Below, piece by piece: positions 1 through 5,873 of a stretch of DNA of 6,672 bases. The position numbers and the translations under genes were made by a program. Origin of the DNA: an uncultured Clostridia bacterium (GTDB taxonomy: Bacteria > Bacillota > Clostridia > Oscillospirales > Ruminococcaceae); contig CAMWRN010000135.1 in assembly GCA_947176675.1 (NCBI GenBank), positions 1 to 6,672 on the forward strand, given 5' to 3'. The stretch's first letter is position 1. Each line of letters starts with the position of its first letter. The notes beneath the pieces are model-generated. The model did no database searches, had not been told where the DNA came from, and saw nothing but the letters and a program-made list of their open reading frames with translations.

Positions 1-236
1 TAGAATTTATAAAATTACTTAAGGGTATTTGAAGCGTGTTTTCGTTTATTTAGACACACAAGCGGACTCAATCAGATCAAAACCGCCCTATATGTCGTAA
101 GTTTAGACTAAAAATCAGACGATGTTTGCCGCTTTTCTTGTGGCTTTAGTCTCATTGTGAACATAGATATTAGCGGTGAGTGATGTTTTTTTCATGGACT
201 TATTCCGATTATTATTGTGAAAAATATTACCCAAAC
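1..236. other. Left flank with no recognisable gene
   Basis: I see no gene here that I can support. All three plus-strand frames are closed early by stops, and nothing resembles a tRNA or other structured RNA. The minus strand has one small frame at 195-115, ATG to TGA, coding 26 residues that begin MKKTSLTANI. It has only a weak GGAA upstream and no convincing promoter, and it stops without continuing in another frame. A 7-bp inverted repeat, GACTAAA at 106-112 and TTTAGTC at 145-151, overlaps its 3' end. The stretch lies beyond the operon terminator and belongs to whatever follows on the left. Confidence 0.5.
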
Positions 237-278
237 TAAAATCCTCCAAACTTCTAAAAATGAAGTTGGAGGATTTTA
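237..278 (-). terminator. Intrinsic terminator of the operon, probably bidirectional
   Basis: The left arm (237-254) and right arm (262-278) pair over 17 base pairs around a 7-nt loop (TAAAAAT), with a single bulged A in the left arm. The core is CCTCC against GGAGG, flanked by AAAAT/ATTTT. Read on the minus strand the stem ends in GGAGGATTTTAGTTT, so its U-rich tail serves the operon, whose last stop codon is about 55 nt upstream. The plus-strand side also ends in ATTTTATT, so it could stop transcripts from the left as well. Confidence 0.9.
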
Positions 279-332
279 TTGTATAGGGATTTCATCCGCC
301 AAATTTGTCGTTTTTTATTTGACAGATTATCA

Positions 333-1466
333 TCAACCCAAGCTTTCCAAAAATTCCTTTTTCTCATAAAAATGAATAGCATACTTCAAAATATCATCAA
401 ATTTGTAGCCAACATCTTCTTTCAAAATAGGCAGCTGAACCGTATGTCCGAGAAAGCCTGCTATATATATTGCGGTAATTACCTCAACGGTTTTTCTGCC
501 GTCAATTCCTGTTATAAGCGGACTTCCGTTAGTTTCCAAGGCTTTCAGAACGTCGTCGATTTCTCCCGTGTGACCCTCATATGTCAGGTCAGGTATCCCA
601 TTATAAAAATCATCTAATCTTTTTTTCAGTTCCGTATTTCCTCCGCGACAGGGGAAACCGTTTGACTGACTTATCTCCGCCTTTACATTCCATGACGAAG
701 AAAGCTTTGCGTCCGCGCATTGCAGGACAATACCCTGCTCCTCGCCATGGTGTACAACGGAGCTTGTTATCTGCGCCATACTTCTGTCGCTGTAATGCAA
801 ACAGGCTACAGACAGGTCTTCGACCTCCGAATTATCGTGCATTACATTTGTCATCATGGCTATCACGGAATCGGGCAGTTTACCCTCTATCCAGTTGAGC
901 ATGTCAATATGATGTACCGCGTGGTTAAGAGTCGGACCACCGCCCTCCTTTTCCCATGTGCCTCTCCACCACAGGTCATAGTAGCAATGTCCCCTCCACC
1001 AAGCCGATTCTATTTGAGCAAAGCAAAGCTTTCCCGCAATGCCGCTGTCAACAGCCTTTTTTAGTTTGTAAACGGAATTTCTGAACCTGTTCTGCGCAAC
1101 ACAGGCAAGCAGTACATTATTTCTTTTTTCCGCTTCAAGCATTTCATCGCATTCGGCAAGACAGGCAGCCATTGGCTTTTCTACAAGAACATTGCACCCT
1201 GCGTCCATGCTGTCAACAGCTATCTGCGCATGGACGTAAGGCGGCGTGCAGACATGGATCAAATCAAATTTTATGCCCGATTTCAGCATACTTTTATGGT
1301 CGGAAAATACGGGACAGTCCAGTCCGTACTTTTCCTTGACAGCTTTGGCTTTTTCAGGGTAAATATCGCAAAGAGCCGCTATTCTGCACCTTTCGGGAAA
1401 TGTTAAAAGTCCCTCTATATGAGCCGATGAAATGTTTCCCGTACCTATTATCGCTGCGTTTATCAT
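333..1466 (-). CDS. Gfo/Idh/MocA family NAD(P)-dependent oxidoreductase (last gene of the operon)
   Basis: This is a 377-residue cytoplasmic sugar-type dehydrogenase. The N-terminal Rossmann fold opens with AAIIGTGNIS (residues 4-13), a GxGxxS form of the dinucleotide loop. The acid CD at 33-34 ends the second strand, and the family's EKP motif is at 96-98 with its conserved lysine at 97. The C-terminal substrate domain carries GGGPTLNHAVHHID at 175-188, placing the usual catalytic His at about 185 and Asp at 188. Just before it, YYD (162-164) and WRGTW (167-171) match the first gene of the operon, so the two are close relatives. The start is ATG at 1466 because AAGGAGGA ends 7 nt upstream; the in-frame TTG at 1490 would place that site inside the coding region. 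It lies 33 bp after the GH26 gene and just before the terminator. The fold is clear, but the substrate and the choice of NAD or NADP are unknown. Confidence 0.93.
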   Translation of the reverse strand: MINAAIIGTGNISSAHIEGLLTFPERCRIAALCDIYPEKAKAVKEKYGLDCPVFSDHKSMLKSGIKFDLIHVCTPPYVHAQIAVDSMDAGCNVLVEKPMAACLAECDEMLEAEKRNNVLLACVAQNRFRNSVYKLKKAVDSGIAGKLCFAQIESAWWRGHCYYDLWWRGTWEKEGGGPTLNHAVHHIDMLNWIEGKLPDSVIAMMTNVMHDNSEVEDLSVACLHYSDRSMAQITSSVVHHGEEQGIVLQCADAKLSSSWNVKAEISQSNGFPCRGGNTELKKRLDDFYNGIPDLTYEGHTGEIDDVLKALETNGSPLITGIDGRKTVEVITAIYIAGFLGHTVQLPILKEDVGYKFDDILKYAIHFYEKKEFLESLG

Positions 1467-1473
1467 AATAAAG

Positions 1474-1481
1474 TCCTCCTT
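1474..1481 (-). promoter_or_regulatory. Ribosome binding site that fixes the start of the 333-1466 gene
   Basis: On the minus strand this reads AAGGAGGA, close to the ideal anti-16S match, and sits 7 nt before ATG at 1466. It decides against the longer in-frame TTG start at 1490, which would add eight residues encoded by the Shine-Dalgarno itself. Confidence 0.85.
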
Positions 1482-1499
1482 TTTGAGCAAATCATTTTG

Positions 1500-2468
1500 C
1501 TAATAAAGTATCGGCAGATTTTCTTTAGTCACGGAATATGGACTTGAATACAGCTTTTTAAGATAGTCAAAGCTGTTGAATTTTTCTGAAAGACAATATG
1601 GTTTTGACCATGTCATATAGCTTGACCAGCCGATTTTTTCATCGTGGATCGCGTCCGCATCAGGCATACTGCCTATTTCACCTATTATTGTTATTTTAGG
1701 CTGTTCCGTTATTTTTGCAAGTTCATGATACTGATCTGCACAGGAAGTGTGAACGTGGCTTTCGGGGTACATATCCCGCGAAATAATATCAACAACGTCA
1801 TCTCCCGGATAGCACTCGGACAGCGGCGAATTCCACACCCAAATAAGGTTGTTCAGCTTGTGGAATACGGTGTACCGTTCATACATACGGCGGTACAGCT
1901 TTTTAACGGTATCCGCACCCTGCGCGCCCCACCAGAACCAGTGTCCGTCACCCTCGTGAAAGGGTCTCCAAAGAATAGGTATACCCTTGTCGCAAAACGG
2001 ACGGAGAATTCCTGCCATAGTATCCATATCCGCAAGCAACGCAATATTTTCAGGCGTCCCGTCAATGACCGCTTTTGCTGCGTCGAAATCGGTATTTTGC
2101 GTAAAAAAGGATTTTGACCGTCCCCCCAGCGGGGAAAACCAGTGCCACGTAAAGGTTATAAGTCCTTTTTGTTCAGCCCATTCCCATGCACGTTTAAGAG
2201 TGCCGTAATTTTCCGTCACCTCGGTCATGCACTCGTCATCGGTGTCGGCGTAGTTGATGTTCGGCGAATAGGACAAAAGCTCAAAGCCAAGCAGGGCGGG
2301 TTCACTGCCCGTTATTTTTTTGATTTGGTGAAGCTCCTCCATAGCCATTGTCTGCGTATGCTGACCCGTAACGATGTTTTCGTATGTGATGTCTGAAAGA
2401 TATTTAAGTACATTTTTCACGCACTGCTGTGAATCTGAATTTGCAGGCATATAAATCTTATCGCTCAT
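1500..2468 (-). CDS. Glycoside hydrolase family 26, beta-mannanase-like, predicted intracellular
   Basis: This 322-residue protein is a single GH26 catalytic domain, a (beta/alpha)8 barrel that cleaves beta-mannosidic bonds by a retaining mechanism. The family signatures are plain: WRPFHE at 167-172, with E172 as the expected acid/base and H171 beside it, then WFWWG at 177-181, and IIGEIGS at 261-267 with E264 as the expected nucleophile. The early GFELLSY (61-67) and FTWHWFSP (106-113) also fit the family. The N-terminus (MSDKIYMPAN) has no signal peptide or lipobox, and there is no binding module, dockerin or S-layer domain, so it probably works in the cytoplasm on imported short oligosaccharides. 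AAAGGAGA lies 7 nt before the ATG. Most GH26 members act on beta-1,4-mannan, some releasing mannobiose; a few act on other beta-glucans or xylans, so the substrate is likely but not certain. It sits between two Gfo/Idh/MocA genes. Confidence 0.93.
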   Translation of the reverse strand: MSDKIYMPANSDSQQCVKNVLKYLSDITYENIVTGQHTQTMAMEELHQIKKITGSEPALLGFELLSYSPNINYADTDDECMTEVTENYGTLKRAWEWAEQKGLITFTWHWFSPLGGRSKSFFTQNTDFDAAKAVIDGTPENIALLADMDTMAGILRPFCDKGIPILWRPFHEGDGHWFWWGAQGADTVKKLYRRMYERYTVFHKLNNLIWVWNSPLSECYPGDDVVDIISRDMYPESHVHTSCADQYHELAKITEQPKITIIGEIGSMPDADAIHDEKIGWSSYMTWSKPYCLSEKFNSFDYLKKLYSSPYSVTKENLPILY

Positions 2469-2527
2469 GATACTATCTCCTTTACAATTTATTTTTCAGT
2501 AGAAATCAAGATCGTACCTTTATTATC

Positions 2528-2555
2528 ATTTTACCCTGCGTGAAAAAAATTGCAA
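2528..2555 (-). promoter_or_regulatory. Possible internal promoter ahead of the GH26 gene
   Basis: Read on the minus strand there is TTGCAA (2550-2555), a 16-bp spacer, then TAAAAT (2528-2533). It lies in the longest spacer of the operon (123 bp) and would give a leader of about 52 nt before the GH26 start. Both hexamers are imperfect and the region is AT-rich. I see no strong terminator in this spacer, so read-through from the upstream genes is also expected. Confidence 0.4.
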
Positions 2556-2565
2556 TGATGTATTG

Positions 2566-2574
2566 TATTTTTAT
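2566..2574 (-). promoter_or_regulatory. ATAAAAATA box, copy upstream of the GH26 promoter
   Basis: The minus strand reads ATAAAAATA, followed by CAAT, about 10 bp upstream of the candidate -35 of the internal promoter. It lies within a small palindrome, GTAT-AAAA-ATAC (2565-2576). The same 9-mer occurs at the two promoters between the operon and the regulator, and I found no exact copy elsewhere by eye. A role as an operator is inferred. Confidence 0.3.
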
Positions 2575-2591
2575 ACTGACAAATCCTATCA

Positions 2592-3683
2592 TTAACGGGA
2601 CGACTTTATCACCTCCGCTTTCATCTGCGCCTTTACGCATAATTCCGCCGCCTTAAAAGCGTGTTCCTGCGTCATAGCATTTTCAGTGCGGTCAATGCAG
2701 TCCAGAATTAATTTCCCGAAATATGGGAAACCGACTTTTCCGGCCACACGGAGGTGGTGTTCGCCTTCTTTATTTACCATAAAAACATGGTCGGAGGTAC
2801 CATCGTTCGTACCCACGTTTACATATTTACGCAGCTCAATATAACCGTCCGTACCGAGAATAAATGTCCTGCCGTCGCCCCATGTGGAAAGCCCGTCCGG
2901 AGTGAACCAGTCCACACGGAAATGTTGAGTTGCGCCGTTGTCCCCCACAAGTACAGCGTCGCCGAAGTCCTCCAGTTCCGGATAGTCGGGGTGAGCGTAA
3001 TTGCCCACCTGACTGTACTTAATTTCCGCATCCTTAACGCCGCAGTAGTATAAAAACTGTTCTATCTGATGACTGCCTATGTCGCATAAGATCCCGCCGT
3101 ATTTTTCCTTTTTGAAAAACCATTCGGGCCTGTATTTCGGATTGCCGATACGGTGCGGTCCGAAGCCGTCAATATGTATAGGCTGACCTATCGCACCCTG
3201 CTCGATAAGCTGTCCCGCAAAAATGGCGGACTCCACGTGCAGCCGCTCACTGTAGTAGACCATGTACTTCCGCCCGGTACTTCGGACAGCTTCCTTTGCC
3301 GCCGCCAGCTGTTCAAGAGTTGTAAGGGGAGCTTTGTCCGTAAAATAGTCCTTTCCCGCCGCCATGACACGCAGTCCAAGCGGACACCTTTCGCTTGTTA
3401 CCGCAGCAGAGCACACCAGCTTCACCTCTGGGTCGGAAAATACCTCTTCCTCGCACCGTGCAGCCATAGCTTCGGGAAACTTTTTTTGGAACTCCGCGAC
3501 CTTTCGGGGATCAGAGTCGTATACCCATTTTACTGTTGCCCCCGCCTCTTTAAGTCCTCCGCACATTCCGTAAACATGACCGTGATCCAACGCCACAGCC
3601 GCTATGCAGAATTCCCCCGCTTTTACTACGGGCGCGGGCTTACCCTTTGGCGCGTAATTCATACCGCTTGATATATCGGACAT
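2592..3683 (-). CDS. Divergent Gfo/Idh/MocA family oxidoreductase (HGHVYGM type)
   Basis: This 363-residue protein has a Gfo/Idh/MocA-like layout: an N-terminal Rossmann domain up to about residue 140, then an alpha/beta substrate domain. The active-site equivalents are visible: DKAP at 116-119, with K117 in place of the usual EKP lysine, and GGILCDIGSHQIEQF at 196-210, with D201 and H205. The dinucleotide loop is not the standard GxGxxG but AVALDHGHVYGM (29-40), preceded by an extension of about 20 residues rich in Lys and Pro. This looks like a distinct subfamily; I do not know its substrate. The ATG start is supported by GGAGG 8 nt upstream. It begins 41 bp after the transporter gene and is followed by a 123-bp spacer. 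It shows little similarity to the other two oxidoreductases outside the catalytic motifs, so it probably does a different step. Confidence 0.88.
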   Translation of the reverse strand: MSDISSGMNYAPKGKPAPVVKAGEFCIAAVALDHGHVYGMCGGLKEAGATVKWVYDSDPRKVAEFQKKFPEAMAARCEEEVFSDPEVKLVCSAAVTSERCPLGLRVMAAGKDYFTDKAPLTTLEQLAAAKEAVRSTGRKYMVYYSERLHVESAIFAGQLIEQGAIGQPIHIDGFGPHRIGNPKYRPEWFFKKEKYGGILCDIGSHQIEQFLYYCGVKDAEIKYSQVGNYAHPDYPELEDFGDAVLVGDNGATQHFRVDWFTPDGLSTWGDGRTFILGTDGYIELRKYVNVGTNDGTSDHVFMVNKEGEHHLRVAGKVGFPYFGKLILDCIDRTENAMTQEHAFKAAELCVKAQMKAEVIKSSR

Positions 3684-3724
3684 TTTCTTTTCCTCCGTTT
3701 ATAAATTTTTATTTGTGAAATTTT

Positions 3725-4561
3725 TTATACCAATTGAAATATAACTACCCCGGCAATGCAAATAATGCTTCCCGCAAGATTAAAACGTGAATATCGATTT
3801 CTTTGTATGATACCTATAACAAACAATGATATGAGTATCATTGGCTGAATAAACGAATAGCTTGCAAGACTGACCGAAATAACAATATTCTCGATAAGCA
3901 TTCCTGCCGTGTTGGGAATACGGGCAAGGATAACGTTCGCTGCGCCTTTTTTATTCTTTTTGAATATTTCAACGAGATTTATTTTTGTCAGCATTATCAG
4001 CGACACCAACATCAGTGCGGGCATAAACTGCATTGTCGGCGAAACGTACGGCGTGAACGTTTTTATTATAAGTCCGTAGCCGTATTTTGCCGCAAGGTAC
4101 AGCGCAAGCGGGACGGCAATTTTGCGGTATTCTATCTTATTTTCACGCCCCGACCGTACAATAAGCGCAAGACCCGTTACCGTTGCCGCTATGCACAAAA
4201 GCTTCAGCATTGACAATTCTGCACCGTAAATAACGTCGGTGAGATAGGATACAAAAAGGGTAACGCCTATCCAAGCCTTAAGTTCAAATGCAGATAACTG
4301 CCGAAGCACTATCGCATTCATCTGAAACTCAAAAATTTTGCATACCGCAATAAGCAGGATCGCTGCAAAGGACTGCCATGTCAGGGTGAAATAAATGTCC
4401 TGAAAAGGCAGAGAAAGCAGCGTGAAAACCGACAAGGAAGAGCACATCAGAAAAGTAAATTCATCGCCGCTGAATTTTGCCTTTGAAACGGCATACTTAT
4501 CGCTGAACGAGGTTATCGTGTAGCAGACCGTTACCCCGAACATCAAAGCAAATACATTCAC
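3725..4561 (-). CDS. DMT superfamily (EamA-like) membrane transporter
   Basis: This is a 278-residue integral membrane protein with about ten hydrophobic segments, roughly at residues 3-19, 35-53, 63-80, 95-112, 118-136, 148-165, 175-193, 208-228, 230-252 and 260-277, and short charged loops such as RSGRENKIEYRK near 137-147 and FKKNKKG near 200-206. The length and segment count fit the drug/metabolite transporter superfamily, which includes exporters and some sugar or nucleotide-sugar carriers. The start is taken as GTG at 4561, giving a GTGA overlap with the upstream stop and GGAGG 8 nt before it; the GTG one codon earlier (4564) is also possible. The overlap implies translational coupling with the first oxidoreductase. 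Its cargo is unknown: a sugar or oxidised-sugar substrate or product is the natural guess from its neighbours. Confidence 0.8.
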   Translation of the reverse strand: MNVFALMFGVTVCYTITSFSDKYAVSKAKFSGDEFTFLMCSSLSVFTLLSLPFQDIYFTLTWQSFAAILLIAVCKIFEFQMNAIVLRQLSAFELKAWIGVTLFVSYLTDVIYGAELSMLKLLCIAATVTGLALIVRSGRENKIEYRKIAVPLALYLAAKYGYGLIIKTFTPYVSPTMQFMPALMLVSLIMLTKINLVEIFKKNKKGAANVILARIPNTAGMLIENIVISVSLASYSFIQPMILISLFVIGIIQRNRYSRFNLAGSIICIAGVVIFQLV

Positions 4562-5724
4562 CACCTGACCCTCCAGCGTTCGCCGATATTCTCTGGACTT
4601 TCACCGTGTTCGGGCTTGCTTTCAAGTTTTTCCTTTCTGCACAGCTCTATAAGATATTTTTCAAATAACGCTTCATCCGTGGGTATTTCCGCCCAGTCGT
4701 CCGTCCATGAGGAAAGATACGCGGCGTTTGATATGGAAAGGGAATTAAGTCCCTCTATACCGTCGGCTATCATTTCTGTGCCGTTAAGTATAGACTGCGC
4801 AAAAGCTTCAAGCACCTGCGGGTGTCCCTCGGGCTCGGTTGCGGTAAATTCCTCATATTCGGTCTCGGGGGAAACGAAGCCTTCCTTTGACGCAAAGCAG
4901 AATTCACGCTCGGAGACTTTAAGCTTCCACCATTTTAATTTCCCCTGTTCGATAACTATTTTGCCAAGGTCTCCCGATATTTCAAGACGGTTCGTACCCG
5001 GCGCTTCTCCGGTTGTGGAAATGAATACCGAGGTCGCTCCGTTTTCGTATTCGCCGTATATGGTAACGTCGTCCTCAACGCCTATGTTGTGATACTTTCC
5101 TACCGTGCAGAACGCCCGCACCCTTTTGGGCATACCGAATATCCATTGCCATAAGTCGAGATTGTGAGGAGCCTGATTCAAAAGCACGCCGCCGCCCTCT
5201 CCGTTCCATGTAGCGCGCCAGCTTCCTGAGTCATAATACGCCTGTGTGCGGTACCAGTTGGTGACTATCCATACCATACGTTTAAGCTGCCCGAGCTGAC
5301 CGCTGCGGATAATTTCCCGCGCCCTTGCGTACATGGGATTTGTGCGCTGATTGAACATTATGCCGAATTTCACGCCCGATCTTTCAGCCGCCTCGTTCAT
5401 CTCTCGTACCTGCTTTGCATATACTCCGGCAGGCTTTTCGGTAAGGACGTGAATACCCCGCTTGAAGCACTCTATTGCAATAGTCGGGTGGTCGTAGTGG
5501 GGTACCGCCACCAATGCCGCATCAATAACGCCGCTGTCCAGCATTTCTTTATAGTCGGCAAAACGGTTTACCGAACCGTATTTTGATTCATCGGCAATTT
5601 TTTTCGGGTCAATATCACAGACGGCTGTTACGTTCACGGAGGGACATTTCCCCTCAGCCACATTTCTGAAATGTCCGCTGCCCATGTTGCCCATGCCTAT
5701 TATGCCAAGCCTTATTTTTTCCAT
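4558..5724 (-). CDS. Gfo/Idh/MocA family NAD(P)-dependent oxidoreductase (first gene of the operon)
   Basis: This 388-residue enzyme has the full set of family motifs. The Rossmann fold begins LGIIGMGNMGSGH, with the GxGxxG loop at residues 10-15; CDID at 36-39 ends the second strand; EKP is at 96-98 with its conserved Lys97. The C-terminal domain has GGGVLLNQAPHNLD at 177-190, giving H187 and D190 as probable catalytic residues. YYD (163-165), WRATW (169-173) and EGGG (176-179) line up with the last gene of the operon. The C-terminal tail (about 365-388) is charged and ends in RWRVRW. AAAAGGAGG lies 6 nt before the ATG, downstream of a good promoter. Family members oxidise or reduce sugars, inositols and glycosides, often at one ring hydroxyl; the substrate here is unknown. 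No signal peptide is present, so it is cytoplasmic. Confidence 0.94.
   Translation of the reverse strand: MEKIRLGIIGMGNMGSGHFRNVAEGKCPSVNVTAVCDIDPKKIADESKYGSVNRFADYKEMLDSGVIDAALVAVPHYDHPTIAIECFKRGIHVLTEKPAGVYAKQVREMNEAAERSGVKFGIMFNQRTNPMYARAREIIRSGQLGQLKRMVWIVTNWYRTQAYYDSGSWRATWNGEGGGVLLNQAPHNLDLWQWIFGMPKRVRAFCTVGKYHNIGVEDDVTIYGEYENGATSVFISTTGEAPGTNRLEISGDLGKIVIEQGKLKWWKLKVSEREFCFASKEGFVSPETEYEEFTATEPEGHPQVLEAFAQSILNGTEMIADGIEGLNSLSISNAAYLSSWTDDWAEIPTDEALFEKYLIELCRKEKLESKPEHGESPENIGERWRVRW
4570..4574 (-). promoter_or_regulatory. Ribosome binding site for the transporter inside the upstream gene
   Basis: GGAGG on the minus strand lies within the last codons of the first oxidoreductase. It is 8 nt from GTG at 4561 and 5 nt from GTG at 4564. 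It favours the downstream GTG, which makes a 4-nt stop/start overlap, a common sign of translational coupling. Confidence 0.65.
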
Positions 5725-5766
5725 AACGCTCCTCCTTTTCGGCGTTCCCGTTGATTTTATGTGACA

Positions 5767-5795
5767 ATTATATCAAGGATAAATTTATAATGCAA
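5767..5795 (-). promoter_or_regulatory. Main promoter of the five-gene operon
   Basis: On the minus strand there is TTGCAT (5790-5795), an exact 17-bp spacer, and a consensus TATAAT (5767-5772). Transcription would start near 5760, giving a leader of about 35 nt that contains the AAAAGGAGG site. The match to sigma-A promoters is good at -10 and partial at -35, as expected for an activator-assisted promoter. Confidence 0.75.
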
Positions 5796-5799
5796 TTGT

Positions 5800-5808
5800 T
5801 ATTTTTAT
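5800..5808 (-). promoter_or_regulatory. ATAAAAATA box, copy upstream of the operon promoter
   Basis: The minus strand reads ATAAAAATA, followed by ACAAT, ending a few bases upstream of the -35 hexamer. That is the usual place for an AraC-type activator to contact RNA polymerase. The same 9-mer occurs at 2566-2574 and 5845-5853. Its function is inferred. Confidence 0.3.
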
Positions 5809-5839
5809 CATATTATATTGCAAATTAGCGCATAATATG
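5809..5839. repeat. Inverted repeat in the divergent promoter region, candidate operator
   Basis: CATATTAT at 5809-5816 and ATAATATG at 5832-5839 are perfect reverse complements, separated by 15 bp and centred near 5824. The repeat covers the -35 and spacer of the regulator's promoter, and its right arm ends one base before that promoter's -10. A protein bound here would be placed to block the regulator's own transcription. The arms are AT-rich, so chance is not excluded. Confidence 0.4.
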
Positions 5840-5846
5840 GTATAAT
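5818..5846 (+). promoter_or_regulatory. Promoter of the AraC-family regulator
   Basis: TTGCAA (5818-5823), a 17-bp spacer, and a perfect TATAAT (5841-5846) preceded by TGG, which makes an extended -10. The start of transcription would fall near 5853, leaving a leader of about 21 nt. The two divergent promoters have their -35 hexamers 22 bp apart, back to back. Confidence 0.75.
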
Positions 5847-5853
5847 AAAAATA
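5845..5853 (+). promoter_or_regulatory. ATAAAAATA box, copy at the regulator's start site
   Basis: On the plus strand ATAAAAATA overlaps the end of the -10 hexamer and the expected transcription start of the regulator gene. Binding here would repress it, in contrast to the activating position of the copies at the two operon promoters. It lies in GTAT-N7-ATAC (5840-5854). The role is inferred. Confidence 0.3.
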
Positions 5854-5873
5854 CGCAGAAAGAGGCGGTACAT

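Noticed and set aside
279..1064. Plus-strand open frames of about 105-114 codons opposite the last oxidoreductase
   Set aside because: They lie antisense to a gene with clear family motifs, have no ribosome site worth noting, and their translations show no domain features.
1467..1490. Upstream TTG start for the last oxidoreductase, adding eight residues
   Set aside because: The added codons coincide with the AAGGAGGA ribosome site, and ATG at 1466 lies at the right spacing with the Rossmann strand starting directly after it.
1644..2396. Plus-strand and alternative minus-strand frames over the GH26 gene
   Set aside because: They overlap a gene with intact catalytic motifs in another frame and look like shadows of its codon pattern.
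2520..2591. Terminator between the middle oxidoreductase and the GH26 gene
   Set aside because: There is a run of seven T on the minus strand after ATTGCAA, but only very short, AT-rich stems precede it, so it is unlikely to end transcription.
2754..3671. Frames up to 172 codons overlapping the middle oxidoreductase
   Set aside because: They are antisense or out of frame to a gene with a good ribosome site and conserved residues; no recognisable protein results.
4616..5092. Plus-strand frame of 158 codons opposite the first oxidoreductase
   Set aside because: It is rich in Ser and Pro, typical of an antisense reading, and lies wholly within a well-supported gene.
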